Part shown: positions 36,040 to 47,544 of the stretch, one piece after another
Position numbering within the stretch: position 1 is the first letter of the stretch
Layout of the letters: each line of letters starts with the position of its first letter
NCBI RefSeq assembly: GCF_963678635.1
Contig: NC_087065.1
Coordinates: 74,845,345-74,909,344 of the forward strand
Direction of reading: 5' to 3'
DNA length: 64,000 nt
Source of the DNA: Symsagittifera roscoffensis
Lineage: Eukaryota > Xenacoelomorpha > Acoela > Convolutidae
Notes under the pieces: generated by a model
Told to the model about the DNA's origin: nothing
The model's input: the letters and a program-made list of their open reading frames with translations, nothing else
The model's database searches: none
Program-made: the position numbers and the translations under genes

Positions 36040-37600
36040 CTTTTTCGATTAGAAATACAAGTTGAAAAAGCACAACTTACACGCGACTTAAACGATGACA
36101 CAATACTTTATCAAGGAATCAGATTCCCTTGCAAAAATGACCAAGGATATTTGATCCTACAACACGCACACAAGCAACCTTTGTTTGGTTTCCCGAAGAA
36201 ACCTGTACAATTTTCCAACTAGCAAGATACACGCTAGAATAATTAAACTTCACCAAAATATTTTATTGAAGCAATCCCGTTTGAAGGTGTTAACCCTGAC
36301 CAAATCAGAAGTACAAATCATCATTTTAGAAACATCCACAATACAGAGAAAAAAAACACGTTTCCAAACATACCCAGAAGCAGAACTCGCATGCAAATAC
36401 AACATACCACTTTACAAAACGAAATATTCAGAAATTCTTGTCGAATACGAAAATGGTTTCGACATGAATACAGGAAACTTAATCGTACACCAAATGGCTA
36501 CATCTCACTCATATATTGATAAAAACTCATAAGTTTTAGTAAAATTTCAAAAGAAGGACGAATTGGTGGAAAATTAAAACCACAAGACACAGGAAGTACA
36601 CGTTTACAAGAACTATCATTTATGAACAGCACATATTTTGGCGCAATTCATTATGACATTCCCTTAGACATAAAATTAGACTACACAGTAAGCAGAATTT
36701 TTCAAGAAATGTCATAATCAGAACTAGAAACACTACACCAATTATGTGAACTTGAAAGAACACAGATTCTACAATCACTAGCACTAGCAGTTCTAAAAAA
36801 ACCATATGCAGGATATTTATTATCCGGAATAGATCAAACTTCCTTGATTATGAAGGAAACATTTTATGGTATTACACTTGTACCAAAAAAATATCACCTT
36901 TGAATGGATTTGAAGATAAACGATGTTATAGAAGAAACCCAATATTCGACAAAAATAAAGTACCTTTTGTTGATACACTTTCAAGAAAAACTTATTTTTG
37001 GGATACAGCAGTCTCTTGTGGATCAGAAAATAGTCACAATGTAGTATAATTAAATCCCGACGAAGATAAATACTATTCACTCACACCATATCCAACACTT
37101 ATGCAACCATTAAAAAAGTTTTTACGTGAAAGTATAAGAGCTATTGCCCGCAACCCAAATATCGATTTACAATCGATCGGCATTTACTCTAAATCAGATA
37201 TACAACACCACATTCGTACACAACATTTAGACCAGAATTTACGCAAACTTGCAGAAACAGCAGGATTTTCAGACATCTACGCACAAGATTACAGCGGATA
37301 TTTTAAAGGTATTAAAGGTTAAATTTATTTAAATGGCGAAAAATATTGACCACAGGATATTTCACAAATCAATATTTTTAGTTTTGTAAATCTAAAAAAC
37401 GAGTTTTTTTTTGCCTTTCTAGGATGGCCCTATTACATCTTAGAAAGAATGACTATATTATACGCAATGTTTAGTTTTATTGGATTTCTTTTCTCTCTAT
37501 TGACAGGAATCTATAACCTATGCGCGATACATACACAAGTAAACAGACAAGCAAGCGTAGCACGTATATTTTTGCAGGTTTTTTTGGAATTTTCTCCACA
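36040..37600 (+). pseudogene. Envelope-glycoprotein-like reading region, broken
   Basis: Protein-like sequence runs on the plus strand but changes frame and meets stops several times. Recognisable pieces are a cysteine-containing ETCTIFQLARYT segment (about 36200-36235), LCELERTQILQSLALAVL (about 36745-36800), a Cys-rich and aromatic stretch (about 36880-37030), the open piece 37101-37322, and near the end a long hydrophobic segment (FSFIGFLFSLLTGIYNLC, about 37470-37525) followed by a short polar tail. An ectodomain with paired cysteines plus a C-terminal membrane anchor is the layout of a class of envelope proteins found in some retroelements and negative-strand RNA viruses. I cannot say which. 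As it stands it encodes no complete protein. Confidence 0.5.
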
Positions 37601-37929
37601 TCAATAAACAAAATACTTCTAGATGCACAAATAAAAGAATATAATACGAAAATATCAACTACACCAAACACATATGACGAATCACAACACAATACAAACA
37701 CTTCACCCACAGCACCACAATTACCAAGTCGAAATCGTAATCACCCATTATTACTAGTTCGCAAATATTACAAGTTCAAGACCAAATCATAATCAAAGTC
37801 TAATTCACTATTTAGTAACACAACAACCACAAAGTGATGATACATATGAACAAATAATCGAACAGCCACATACCACAAACTTTCAATCTCAGAACAATCA
37901 TTTTTTTAGCCCGCGATAAGCCGACAAGT

Positions 37930-38680
37930 TGGATCCCTTCACCGCTCAATTTCCCACCCAGCCAATCTCCATATCCCAATTCCCATCATCCCACTTTTTG
38001 CTTTCCCGCAACTTGAATCACCCCATATTAACACATCATCCGGCATGGATTCTTATGCTAACTCAGACATCACAGTTTTTCCTACAATTTCCCAATTCGA
38101 TAATTCAGATCTAGAAACCCCTGACGAATTCGCAAATTCAGAACCCATCCCGTCAACATTTTTTCAATCCCCCCTTCGACCCATCCACTCCCAAGCCCAA
38201 ACTGACTCCCCTTCTACTATCTCTCATATTTACCAAGTGACACCAACATACTCCCCCTTTACAAATGAACGCTCCAACAACAATTCCCCAGATACCACGC
38301 AAATCTCATATGAACTAAACAATCTAATAACACTACAATAAAAAGTACAACACCCTCACACCCTAACCATTCATCAATTATCGTCAACCATAACATCATC
38401 AAACCCACCAAATCCTACACCTTCTTCAGATTATACCCCTTTTTTAGCCCAATCCTCAATATCAACCCAATCATCATCCACTACTAACAGTGCCAATAGA
38501 ACATTCAAAAGAAAATTTCATAATCACCCGTTTCCCTCTAAATCCGGAATAGCCCGCGATTATGTAAGCCACCCTGACCATTCTAACACTCCCGAATTTC
38601 TCCAAATTTCCTTACCCCTCTTCCCTCAATATACATATAATCACTCCGACCCTCACATTGAATAACCCCACTATGTCGAT
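37930..38680 (+). pseudogene. Pro/Ser/Thr-rich reading region, unrecognised
   Basis: The ORF at 38045-38341 and its continuation after a TAA (to about 38664) encode a low-complexity, proline-, serine- and asparagine-rich, acidic sequence. The region is C-rich compared with its surroundings. It directly follows the envelope-like region on the same strand. A disordered phosphoprotein- or Gag-like product is possible; no motif proves it. Confidence 0.35.
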
Positions 38681-38719
38681 GAGCATGTATTAATCCCCAC
38701 ACTCCATTGGACATCAATT

Positions 38720-39650
38720 TATCATTTCTCAAACCCACTTTGTATACCACTCATTAACAAACCTCACGAAATCAAAAAAAAATTAAAAATGATCTTTTTA
38801 GACTAACTACAGCACTAACATCTAGACAATTTACGCACGTAAGATACAAAAAGCTATTAAAAGTATTCTCCGCACAACGAGCTAACGAGTATCCAATCGA
38901 TCACTATGACCATAATATCATCCGACCCAACCAAGATCAATTCCTCGACGACAATAAGTTTGCTAACCCGCAACTAACCGAAAAATTTTTCATTCGAACA
39001 CCTTACATTTTTACACTAAACTCGAAAGATAAAAAACACGATCACATCATCTCCGATGCACTAATCGACATTCAAGCTTATGAATCAATTTACAAAAAAT
39101 TTGAAACTTTTTCACAAACCTTCCACTTCCTCATTCCGAGAGGAGATTTGCACTTCTTACATGGCATCATGTTAAGAAATAAACAGACAAGAACTACTTA
39201 CACTTACTATAAATTCATACAAAATCACTTTGACTTACATACACCATCACGACAACCCCATCATCGCTATCAATTTATTAACTCTAAATACACATCAACA
39301 TTTTTTTCTTAATTTCACATATTGCATTAAAAACACTAACTTTCAAGGCATCCTCCGTAACTATGGCCCCATAACCCACATGTATATATTTTGTCCACTA
39401 ACCAAGACCTTCAATGTAGAAAAATCCAGACCACTCATTGTCCCGCATGAATACGTTCAACCTGTAGAAATCCAAATATTAGAATTTATCCACAATACTA
39501 AATATAATCACAAGCTTTTTAACCTTATCCAACACACGCATCATGAATTTTCCATTGGCACTGAAGAACTAAAAACCATTAAGGGACTTCAATTGCTTTG
39601 GCCACTGCTTCATACTAAAAGCATCATTCGCATTTTGCAAGGCTACTAAC
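38720..39650 (+). pseudogene. Unrecognised reading region with one frameshift
   Basis: An open frame of about 190 codons without an early ATG (to a stop at about 39311) contains RQFTHVRYKKLLKVFSAQRA and FHFLIPRGDLHFLHGIML. A second frame (39230-39649) continues with a structured sequence ending LLWPLLHTKSIIRILQGY. The two overlap and are probably one protein split by a frameshift. It shares strand, base composition and boundaries with the two preceding regions, so it probably belongs to the same element. Function unknown. Confidence 0.4.
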
Positions 39651-41267
39651 CACATCAGATGCTATACAAGATATCTTCCCTCATGGCTTCTTTCCTGATG
39701 ACTAGGTAAGTATGAATTAAAAAAATTTATAACTAATAAATTCGAATTAAACTAACCATTTTTTATTAAATGTTTTTTCTTTAGCCTTTAGATCACAATC
39801 ATCTACAAACAAGAAAACAAAATAAAAAAACAAACTCTTTCATAATTTATAAACTTCTATTAACAAACCGCAATGAAGGATGCAGTAAAATTTCTTCTCC
39901 ACAGTAGTAAATTAATCTATAAATTCTTTTCCCAATATAAAATGAAAATAAATTATTAATAATTTCCATCCCCACAAAGCAGTAAATTTAACTTTTCAGT
40001 TAAAAATGCAAGCAGTACTAACCTTTCAAAGACAAAATTCACTCGCACACAAATTCTATCCACACTCGCACAGCTAGCTCACGACGAATTGTTTAAAATA
40101 ATGAATTCAACTTTTAACTTTCACTAATAACAATTGAAACTAATAATAACAAGTTTCCAACTTTCTTTTAAACCGGTTGGAAAGGAATCATATAATAATC
40201 CCAACTAACCAACGCAGCTTACTAAACACCATAAACCACAAACTAACAGCATGACTAAGAAAAGAAAACCCACGGTACCCAAACCGGATTAAACCAGCTT
40301 AAAGAACCCGGTAATTTATTCTTTTGAAGACTATTGATAAGTCTAAAAAAGAAAGAATAAAACACTAAAAAATCGAAAGACAAACCCAAACCAAACAATT
40401 TGATTTTTGAGAAAAGGACACAACCACAAAAACAAAAGGAAAAAACCAGTAACAAACACAACATAAAAGGTTAACACAAAACAGGACCCCATAAAAAACC
40501 AGCATGAAATCATACCCTCACTCCTGGCCTAACCCACCAGAAGAGGACGTCCTGAGCTTGCTTAATAACCGGCCTAACCCACCGTGCTAGAACCCACGCT
40601 TTGTGACACACTCCCTATTTTTGATAAGAGCTACTCAAGTGTGAGTAACTCTTTAAAAATAACCGAACTAAAATAAAAGCTTTTGCGATAAAAACTAATA
40701 AAAAATCTTAACTAAAAGAAGAACTAACTAAACATTTACTTATGTAAATTATATAATGCAGTAATATGTATTATACACAATCACGAAGACGAGCATCAAG
40801 AAACAAAGACGACCCCATCACACTCAATCCAAAGAATGGCTAAACACAACCGATATACCGCTCACAACCACAACTCAAAGGATTTGAAATGTGACTTGAC
40901 ACCAAAGCAAAGGACTTCATTGAATCAAACCAATGACCACCTCTATGTTCAAGTATACGTACAGATCCGAGTTACAGGGCATTCCCTCCAAACTCGAGCT
41001 TCACGCCATGCTCAATCCAGATCGAAACACAGTTCTCCACTCCAAACAAGAATAAACAATCATAACAAACCATTTGGAAATCAGATTGATTTTGTTGGTG
41101 GTCACAGTCATTGTCGAACGACAGTATGACGCCTACGATTCTAGCTTCCTGGAGCTTTCTCCTCCAAGAATGGAATAGAATTGATGCTCGCGAAATACAA
41201 AAGATCATCATCCATACTCCATTACAGATAGAAGTCGAAAGAACAAAAACTCTGTAAAACCCGGATG
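39651..41267. other. No gene recognised
   Basis: AT-rich sequence between the last reading region and the right-hand repeats. ORFs at 40255-40464 (minus) and 40836-41129 (plus) are short and of simple composition. The text from 40770 to 41260 is less AT-rich and could be the 3' end of the unit, but carries no motif I recognise. Confidence 0.4.
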
Positions 41268-41436
41268 GGTGGAACCAGATCCAAATTATATATTATTATT
41301 GGTTATATTTTAGATATTTTATCCCTATAAAATATTAAATACTAACCGATCACACTCAATCAAACTAACAACCCACTTATTTCTAAGTGCTGAAATTACT
41401 TGTAATTTCAGCACCAGAGCATTTTAAACAAGCCGT

Positions 41437-41683
41437 GAGTATAACAGGAAATGATATTTAGAGAGAAATCATAAAGATTATAATCCATTAGAATCAAAAA
41501 ATTAAATTTTAAACGACAAGATAATTGATTTCATTGTCTAAATGTGCAACAATCGTAGATTATAATGACAAAATTTCAACAAAACTTTTTCATTACAATC
41601 GGCTTATTCCGGAAACTCCGGTGCGGAAAAGTTCGAAAAAGAGAAAAAAAAGCCTTGCTTAAGACTATAACTAAAAATGATCA
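41437..41683. repeat. Flanking direct repeat, second copy (left part)
   Basis: Matches 35670-35930 with few differences. Its last 97 bases (CTTTTTCATTACAATCGGCT to AAAAATGATCA) are repeated identically at 42362-42460, where the rest of the repeat continues. A duplication therefore brackets the hairpin-rich insert. Confidence 0.8.
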
Positions 41684-41984
41684 CAAAACATTTTTAGTTA
41701 TAGTCAGGACTAAAATACTAAAAATGTTTCGTGATCATTTTTAAACTAACCATAGTTTTCTTAAAAAACTATGGTTAGACTTACTTTGACTTACATTTTA
41801 AGTCTACGACAGAAGTCTACCGCTCACAGACTTCTGTAAATGCAAGCAGAAGTCTGTGAGCGGTTACAGAAGTCTTGTAATTTCTTAACTTTTCCTAATT
41901 CTTAACTTTATTAGGAAAATAAGAATTGCGTTTTTAATACGCAATTCTTCTTTATAATCAATGAGTATTGATTATAAAGAAGAA
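41674..41984. repeat. Cluster of six different inverted repeats
   Basis: Consecutive hairpins are: 41679-41737 (21-bp arms, one mismatch); 41746-41778 (14-bp arms, CTAACCATAGTTTT); 41820-41863 (17-bp perfect arms, CCGCTCACAGACTTCTG, 10-base loop); 41890-41919 (9-bp arms, TTTTCCTAA); 41922-41948 (10-bp arms, AGAATTGCGT); 41945-41984 (18-bp perfect arms, 4-base loop). The stems are unrelated to each other, so this is not one repeat multiplied. Confidence 0.9.
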
Positions 41985-42361
41985 ATTTATGCCGTGTACT
42001 TTATAGTTAAACCTAGCAAAACCGCTAAATCTTCAAATGCGTTCCACCGACCTCGTCTCCCTGTTTGGTGAAGTATACTAGATCAACTACTTTACTCCCC
42101 TCCCCTCAGTTTTTTACCACTGAATGGGGAGAGGAGACGTCAACGTGAGCTTCACCTCTTTTACCAACCCCCTTCAGTTTAACCGCCCATTTTTAAACTC
42201 CACACCCCCAGTTAAATTTTTTGGCGAGGGGGCGGTGGTAAGAAAAATGAGTACTAACTTCACTAAACAGGAAATTGGATAGATGTAGAAAGTTTTGTAA
42301 AGATCATCAAAAACCTCTAAATTTTTTTTTATCATTGATTATAAAATGCACAGGTTTTTTC

Positions 42362-42545
42362 TCTTTTTCATTACAATCGGCTTATTCCGGAAACTCCGGT
42401 GCGGAAAAGTTCGAAAAAGAGAAAAAAAAGCCTTGCTTAAGACTATAACTAAAAATGATCAAAATATAACTCAAAACTTTGTTTGGAGAAATATACATTA
42501 TCTTAAACCTAATCTCATGGTAAAAATTTTGTTTTACAACCTGCA
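42362..42545. repeat. Flanking direct repeat, third copy (right part)
   Basis: Matches 35825-36004 including GTTTGGAGAAAT-TACATTAT and the final TTTTACAACCTGCA. With 41437-41683 it reconstitutes the layout of the left repeat. Confidence 0.8.
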
Positions 42546-42817
42546 CCGAGCGCCTATAGACTTTAATTGATCATACGCAATTACTAAAAAATAATAATCC
42601 TTTATAAGTCGTTACAGACAGAAATCCAATCAACGAAATTGATTATTTTGTCATTATAATCGATTGTTTTTATTAAAATTGTCATCAAAATTGATTATAA
42701 TCCACTTTTTTGGCATGGAAGTTGATTATTTTTGTCAGGCTAATCTTTATATATTTGACTAATTTTGGAATGAAAATCCATTATGATTGATTGTACTCCA
42801 TTTTTTGGAATTATTTG

Positions 42818-43585
42818 GAACCAGATCCAAATAATAAATTATTATTGGTTATAATTTAGATATTTTATCCCTATAAAATATTAAATACTAACCAATCACA
42901 CTCCATCAAACTAACAACCCACTTTTTTGTAAGTGCTGAATTTACTTGTAATTTTAGCACCAGAGATTTTTGAATTTAATTTACAACTTAGTCGTTTTCT
43001 CCAAGAGACCGACTCGTAACAAACCAGAATACTCTAGATCTATTGAGACTAAGAGATATAAGAGTAAGATTAAGATCGGTATTAGACTAAGAAGTTGCAC
43101 GAATCTATCAGGCCGAAAATAAGATAGCGTGACGAGCAGACGGTGTACCTTATCTGAAATTACTCTATGAGTTGACCTCCATTCCAACTCATATTTGATA
43201 AAATTCGCACAGGTTATACAAAATTTGCAAGAAACTTTGTGCCGTGTACTTTATAGTTAAAACTAGCAAAACTTCAAATGCGTTCCACCGACCTCTTCTC
43301 CCTGTTTGGTGAAGTATACTAGATCAACTACTTTACTCCCCTCCCCTCAGTTTTTTACCACTGAATGGGGAGAGGAGACGTCAACGTGAGCTTCACCTCT
43401 TTTACCAACCACCTTCAGTTTAACCGCCCATTTTTAAACCCCACACCCCCAGTTAAACTTTTTGGCGAGGGGGTGGTGGTAAGAAAAATGAGTACTAACT
43501 GCACTAAACAGGAAATTGGATAGATGTAGAAAGTTTTGTAAAGTTCATCAAAAACCTCTAAAAATTTTTTATCATTGATTATAAT
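42818..43585. repeat. Right-side repeat block, copy 2
   Basis: Direct repeat of the parts of 41268-42340 without the insert; 42966-43238 is private to this copy. The GC-rich segment CTCCCCTCCCCTCAGTTTTT followed by CACTGAATGGGGAGAGGAG forms an inverted repeat in both copies (43337-43379 here). Confidence 0.8.
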
Positions 43586-44605
43586 TGATTATAATGGATT
43601 TTATTCACGTGAAACGAATTACATTTATAGTAGTTTTTCAAAGGATTATTTTCGTTTAATTTTTAATTCATAGAAACTGACTAATAAATGTCAATCTAAT
43701 CAACTATGATCCATTGTTTTTTAGGTTTTTAATTACTCATTTTGATAAGTACCTGAAATATTTCTTCTGACAGTTTTTTTTTTAATGTGTATCTTCTCAA
43801 TTAACAGATTTTTTCTATGTTTCTTTTGTAGAGTTTTCCTGCTATCATCATTTTGCTCATATGTTTGCTTTTCAAGCCAAATAAGTTATTTTGATGAGTC
43901 TTATCCGCTTTCTCACTAGGTATGAAATTTAAGAATATATTGCCCTTTAGGATGATTAGGAACTGGTCGCAAGTTGCAAAAAAATGCCATCGATTACTAA
44001 TATTATCAATTTTGGTAAGAAACCATTGGGAATAGTTTTTTTGAAACAAAATTTTTAGAATTACGTCTTCCTGAGTTTTTTCCATATCGTTTTCTTGAGC
44101 TCTATCTTTTAGACTTGATTAAATGATAGTTTACTTGCAGTTTTTCAAAGAGACAACTGTTGTTTTTTCCCATTAATTTTGATGCTATTTTGAATTTAAT
44201 TTCAATCTTTTGAAACAAAGGTAGGTCAAAATTTTTTTTTTATAATCTGCTTCTTTGGCAATTTTGAAAATCTCTGAATTAGAATAAGCACATTTGACTG
44301 AGTTGGATCCATTTTTTGCATTCCATTTGTTTGACACGATTGAAGAGATTTTGCCAACTCACAAACACTTGTCTACTAACATTTGACCACTACTTTTGAG
44401 CGACCGGCCTTATTTTTCTTTCGCTAAAGACGCCAAAACATATTAAGTCTGTGGCGAATCTTCTATTACCTTTTTTAAATCTGAGCATTTGAATTATTTT
44501 ACCAGCAACCAATATAAGCAAAAGCTAAATTATGAGAAGGGAATGCCTAAATTTTTCTATTACAATTGAAAAATTTAATAGAAAAATTGTCAAAAGTTTA
44601 TAATT

Positions 44606-45690
44606 GCAACAAGACTGCTCGTATCAGGGCAAAGCCCTGAATGTTCCGACTGCCTTTTAAGGTATATGGAGCAGTAAAAACATTAAAAACTTCAATAAAA
44701 TTAAACAGAAGAATTTTTTTTTTCTAAAATGTGAAATTTTTTTAATGAAAATTATCACCCCACACGCCATATAAAGAACAAAAGGATAGATTTCGCTCCT
44801 TGTAACAAATAAATTATGGCAAATAAGCTTCTTTCAACCAATTTGGAACGATTTCTAAGACTGATTAAATCTCCGCTTACGCGTTAATAGCACGAAATAT
44901 ATCGCGCGTTAATTGTCCCAAAATGGCCAAAAAGGCAGTCTCTAAACCCCAATAACTTTACAAAAAAAGATCACAGGTGAAATATCTTTTCAAATTTGAA
45001 CTCAAGACAACAATACCTTTCGAATGATATAAAAAATTCCGTCAAAAATTACTAGTTAAAAAGTCGAAATTTGTCTGAAGAAAAAAAAACCCAACCCGAG
45101 CACAAATATTCCGTTACTTTCGTATCGAAAGTCGGAACAATAAAACTGCTCGAATCAGGGCGAAGCCTTGAATGTTCCAACTGCCTATTAAGGTTTATGG
45201 AGAAGTAAAAACATTAAAATAATTACATGAAAAAAAAAACAAAATGAAAAAAAAAATCTAAAATTTGAAGTTTTTGAATGAAAATCATCCCTCCACACGC
45301 CATATAAAGTACAGAAGGATAGATTTCGCTACTTGTAACAAGTTAAAGATGTCAAATAAGCTTCGTTAAACCAATTTGGAACAATTTCTAAGACTGACTA
45401 ACTCTCCGCTTAAGCGTTAAATAGCGCGAAATATATCGCGCGTTAATTGTCCCAAATTGGCCAAAATGGCAATCTTTAAACCCCCGTAACTTCACAAAAA
45501 ATGATCAGAGGTGAAATATCTTTTCAAATATGAGCTCAGGGTAACAATACCTTTCGAATTATATTTTAAAAAAAATCCGTCAAAAATGGCTGGTTAAAAA
45601 GTCGAAATTTGTCTGAAGGAAAAAAAACCCCGCCCCGAGCACAAATATTCCGTTACTTTCGTATCGAAAGAAAGTCGGAACAATAAGGCA
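44606..45690. mobile_element. Dispersed repeat family R1, two copies in tandem
   Basis: The two copies (44606-45138 and 45139-45683) are each about 535 bp. They begin ACTGCTCGTATCAGGGC-like with a CAGGGC-AAA-GCCCTG hairpin, continue GAATGTTCCGACTGCC, contain CACACGCCATATAAAG and CACGAAATATATCGCGCGTT, and end TTTCGTATCGAAAGTCGGAACAAT. GTTCCGACT near the start and AGTCGGAAC at the end are inverted. The paralogous empty site is at about 48174 (GCAATAAGGAATTTG). There is no ORF, so it is a non-autonomous element. Other partial copies lie near 30590, 45950, 50570-50960, 52700-52920, 56160-56440, 60010-60495 and 61345-61690. Confidence 0.75.
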
Positions 45691-45949
45691 TTTGAGATCC
45701 AAATTGTTCAGTGAAAAATTAGGCAAAAACAGCTTTTTGCCAATCTCGATACATGTTTCTCAACATCAATACATTGCTAAAAGAGCAATACACTTAGACG
45801 CTAAAACGATCAAAACAATTAGACGCTAAACGAGCAACGCACTTGGACGCTAAGCACTTTAAAACAGTTTTTTGGCTGTTTTAATTTGCTTAAAGAGGCT
45901 AACATATCTTCACCAGAGGAAATTTTTTGCGGTTTAATTAACCGAACAA

Positions 45950-46310
45950 AACTACTCGTATCGGGGAAAAGCTCTGAATGTTCCGACTGTCCATAAACTG
46001 TTCTCGAAAAGTGTTTGGTAAATGACTCAACGAGAAATTCACAAAATTAAAATCATGTATGGAATTAATGAGACCAATAAGTCTGCTTCAATTGACGTTG
46101 GAACAGTTTTGTAGTGCGGGGTAATTTGTCACGAGCAAATATTTATCGTACTTGTATGCGCATTTAATTTTCCGCATAGAAGTAGCACATCGCTCTACCA
46201 AAGTTAAGACAGGTTAGTCTAGTGATTAGCGAGCACCTTCTAGGGTCACAAAGATCCGTGGTTCAACCTCCCGAGAGAAAATTTTTCGAGAACTGTTCTG
46301 AATAAAAAAC
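45950..46310 (+). mobile_element. R1 fragment fused to a tRNA-derived SINE-like sequence
   Basis: This block is absent from the matching position in the duplicate (48650-48700). It starts like R1 (ACTACTCGTATCGGGG, GAATGTTCCGACTG). At 46205-46285 it holds a tRNA-like stretch with A-box-like TTAGTCTAGTGATTAGCGAGC (46214-46234) and B-box GGTTCAACCTC (46260-46270), the internal pol III promoter layout of SINEs. The tRNA type cannot be named. Confidence 0.6.
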
Positions 46311-47544
46311 ACTAACACAAATTCTTAGCTTCTTCAAAAATCGGAACAAAAATTTGTATTTTGAATCTTTTCTAATTTCCTTCCTTATTTTTCGGATTCT
46401 TTGAATCAATAATTGAATCTTAAAAATTATCTTATCAAATGGTTAGATACTTCAGATTATTTGATACTTCTCACAGGGAACGGAATTGATATTTTTTGAA
46501 GAGCTTCAAACATCTGCCTTGACAAATTAACTCTAGGTCACGTCAAAATTTAAGCTTTTGTTCATTCAGCGTTTTTTCTTTTAAACCAACACAATAGGCA
46601 AATTAAAGCAAGTTTTTTTGCTTATAACAACAATGATCTATAACAACACTGATCTTGTATTTTGATCTATAACAGTTAAATTTGATACCAATTAGAGTTC
46701 CTAAAACTTTAGTTCACGTGAGTGTGATATTTCATTTTTATTTTCTTTTTTTTTGTTTTCGTTTTTCTGCCACAAACTGTTGAGATTTAACCAAATGTTA
46801 TTTGATATTTGTGTCAGCTTGAAATCTTCACCTTAATAAGCAGTTAATTTTCAATTAGAAAGTTAATTCAACAAAGGTGCTGTACGAAACTTTATCGAAT
46901 GCGTTTTCGGAGTGTTTTTATAAATCAGATTTTTTATTTGACTTATCAGATTTTATATAACTCATTCGAACCGCCCCCCTCCAAATCTGCCCTTAGTTAA
47001 ATGTTTTTTTTTGTGATTCAGTTTTTCATGTTTCATTTGGTGTAAGTTAATTGACTAAAGCGAAAGAAGTGACTTCAACTCTACTTTTTTCCATGTAAAG
47101 TGTCGTTAGTGTTGGATCTCTTCTGATTAAAGTGATGCAAAAACTATCTCCTAATTGCCGGTTGTTAAGAAAATTTTGCACCGATAAGGACTGGGCGTGT
47201 TCCTTAAAGGTTTGTTTCACGGGACTAGCGAGCTTGCTTATCGCATAAGACCGATTGGATTAAACGCCTTATATTTTTATACTCTCCGAATTAATCAAAA
47301 TGAACGTTTCAATTTAACTTAGATTTAACTTAGTTTTTAATTTTGTTTTAACTTAATTTATAAATCACTATGTGCACTTAGAAAGCATCAAAAAATAGTA
47401 TATGATTGGTTGTCGAAAGCTTCAGTCCGGCATGTTGAATTCTACCCAAATTTTCTTGAGAAATATTTCTTGAAAAATTTTGTGAGAAATATTTATTTTT
47501 TAGAAAATAAGCTGTTGAAAACAAGTCTTCCTCAATTTTTTTTC

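Larger units (their letters stand above)
41268..42340. repeat. Right-side repeat block, copy 1 (interrupted)
   Basis: 41268-41436 (GGAACCAGATCCAAATTATA to CAGCACCAGAG) and 41990-42340 (GCCGTGTACTTTATAGTTAA to AAACCTCTAAA) recur in the same order at 42818-42965 and 43239-43585. In this copy the middle is occupied by the flanking repeat (41437-41683) and the hairpin cluster. Confidence 0.8.
44060..46900. repeat. Segmental duplication, copy 1 (with insertions)
   Basis: Matches 47545-49640 in order: TTTTTTCCATATCGTTTTC (44077), TTTTTCCCATTAATTTTGAT, the GAGATCCAAATTGTTCAGTG region (45696), the TCCTTCCTTATTTTTCGGATTC region (46377), and TTTGATACCAATTAGAGTTCC (46680). Copy 1 carries two extra blocks, 44606-45690 and about 45950-46310, which copy 2 lacks. 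Confidence 0.8.
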
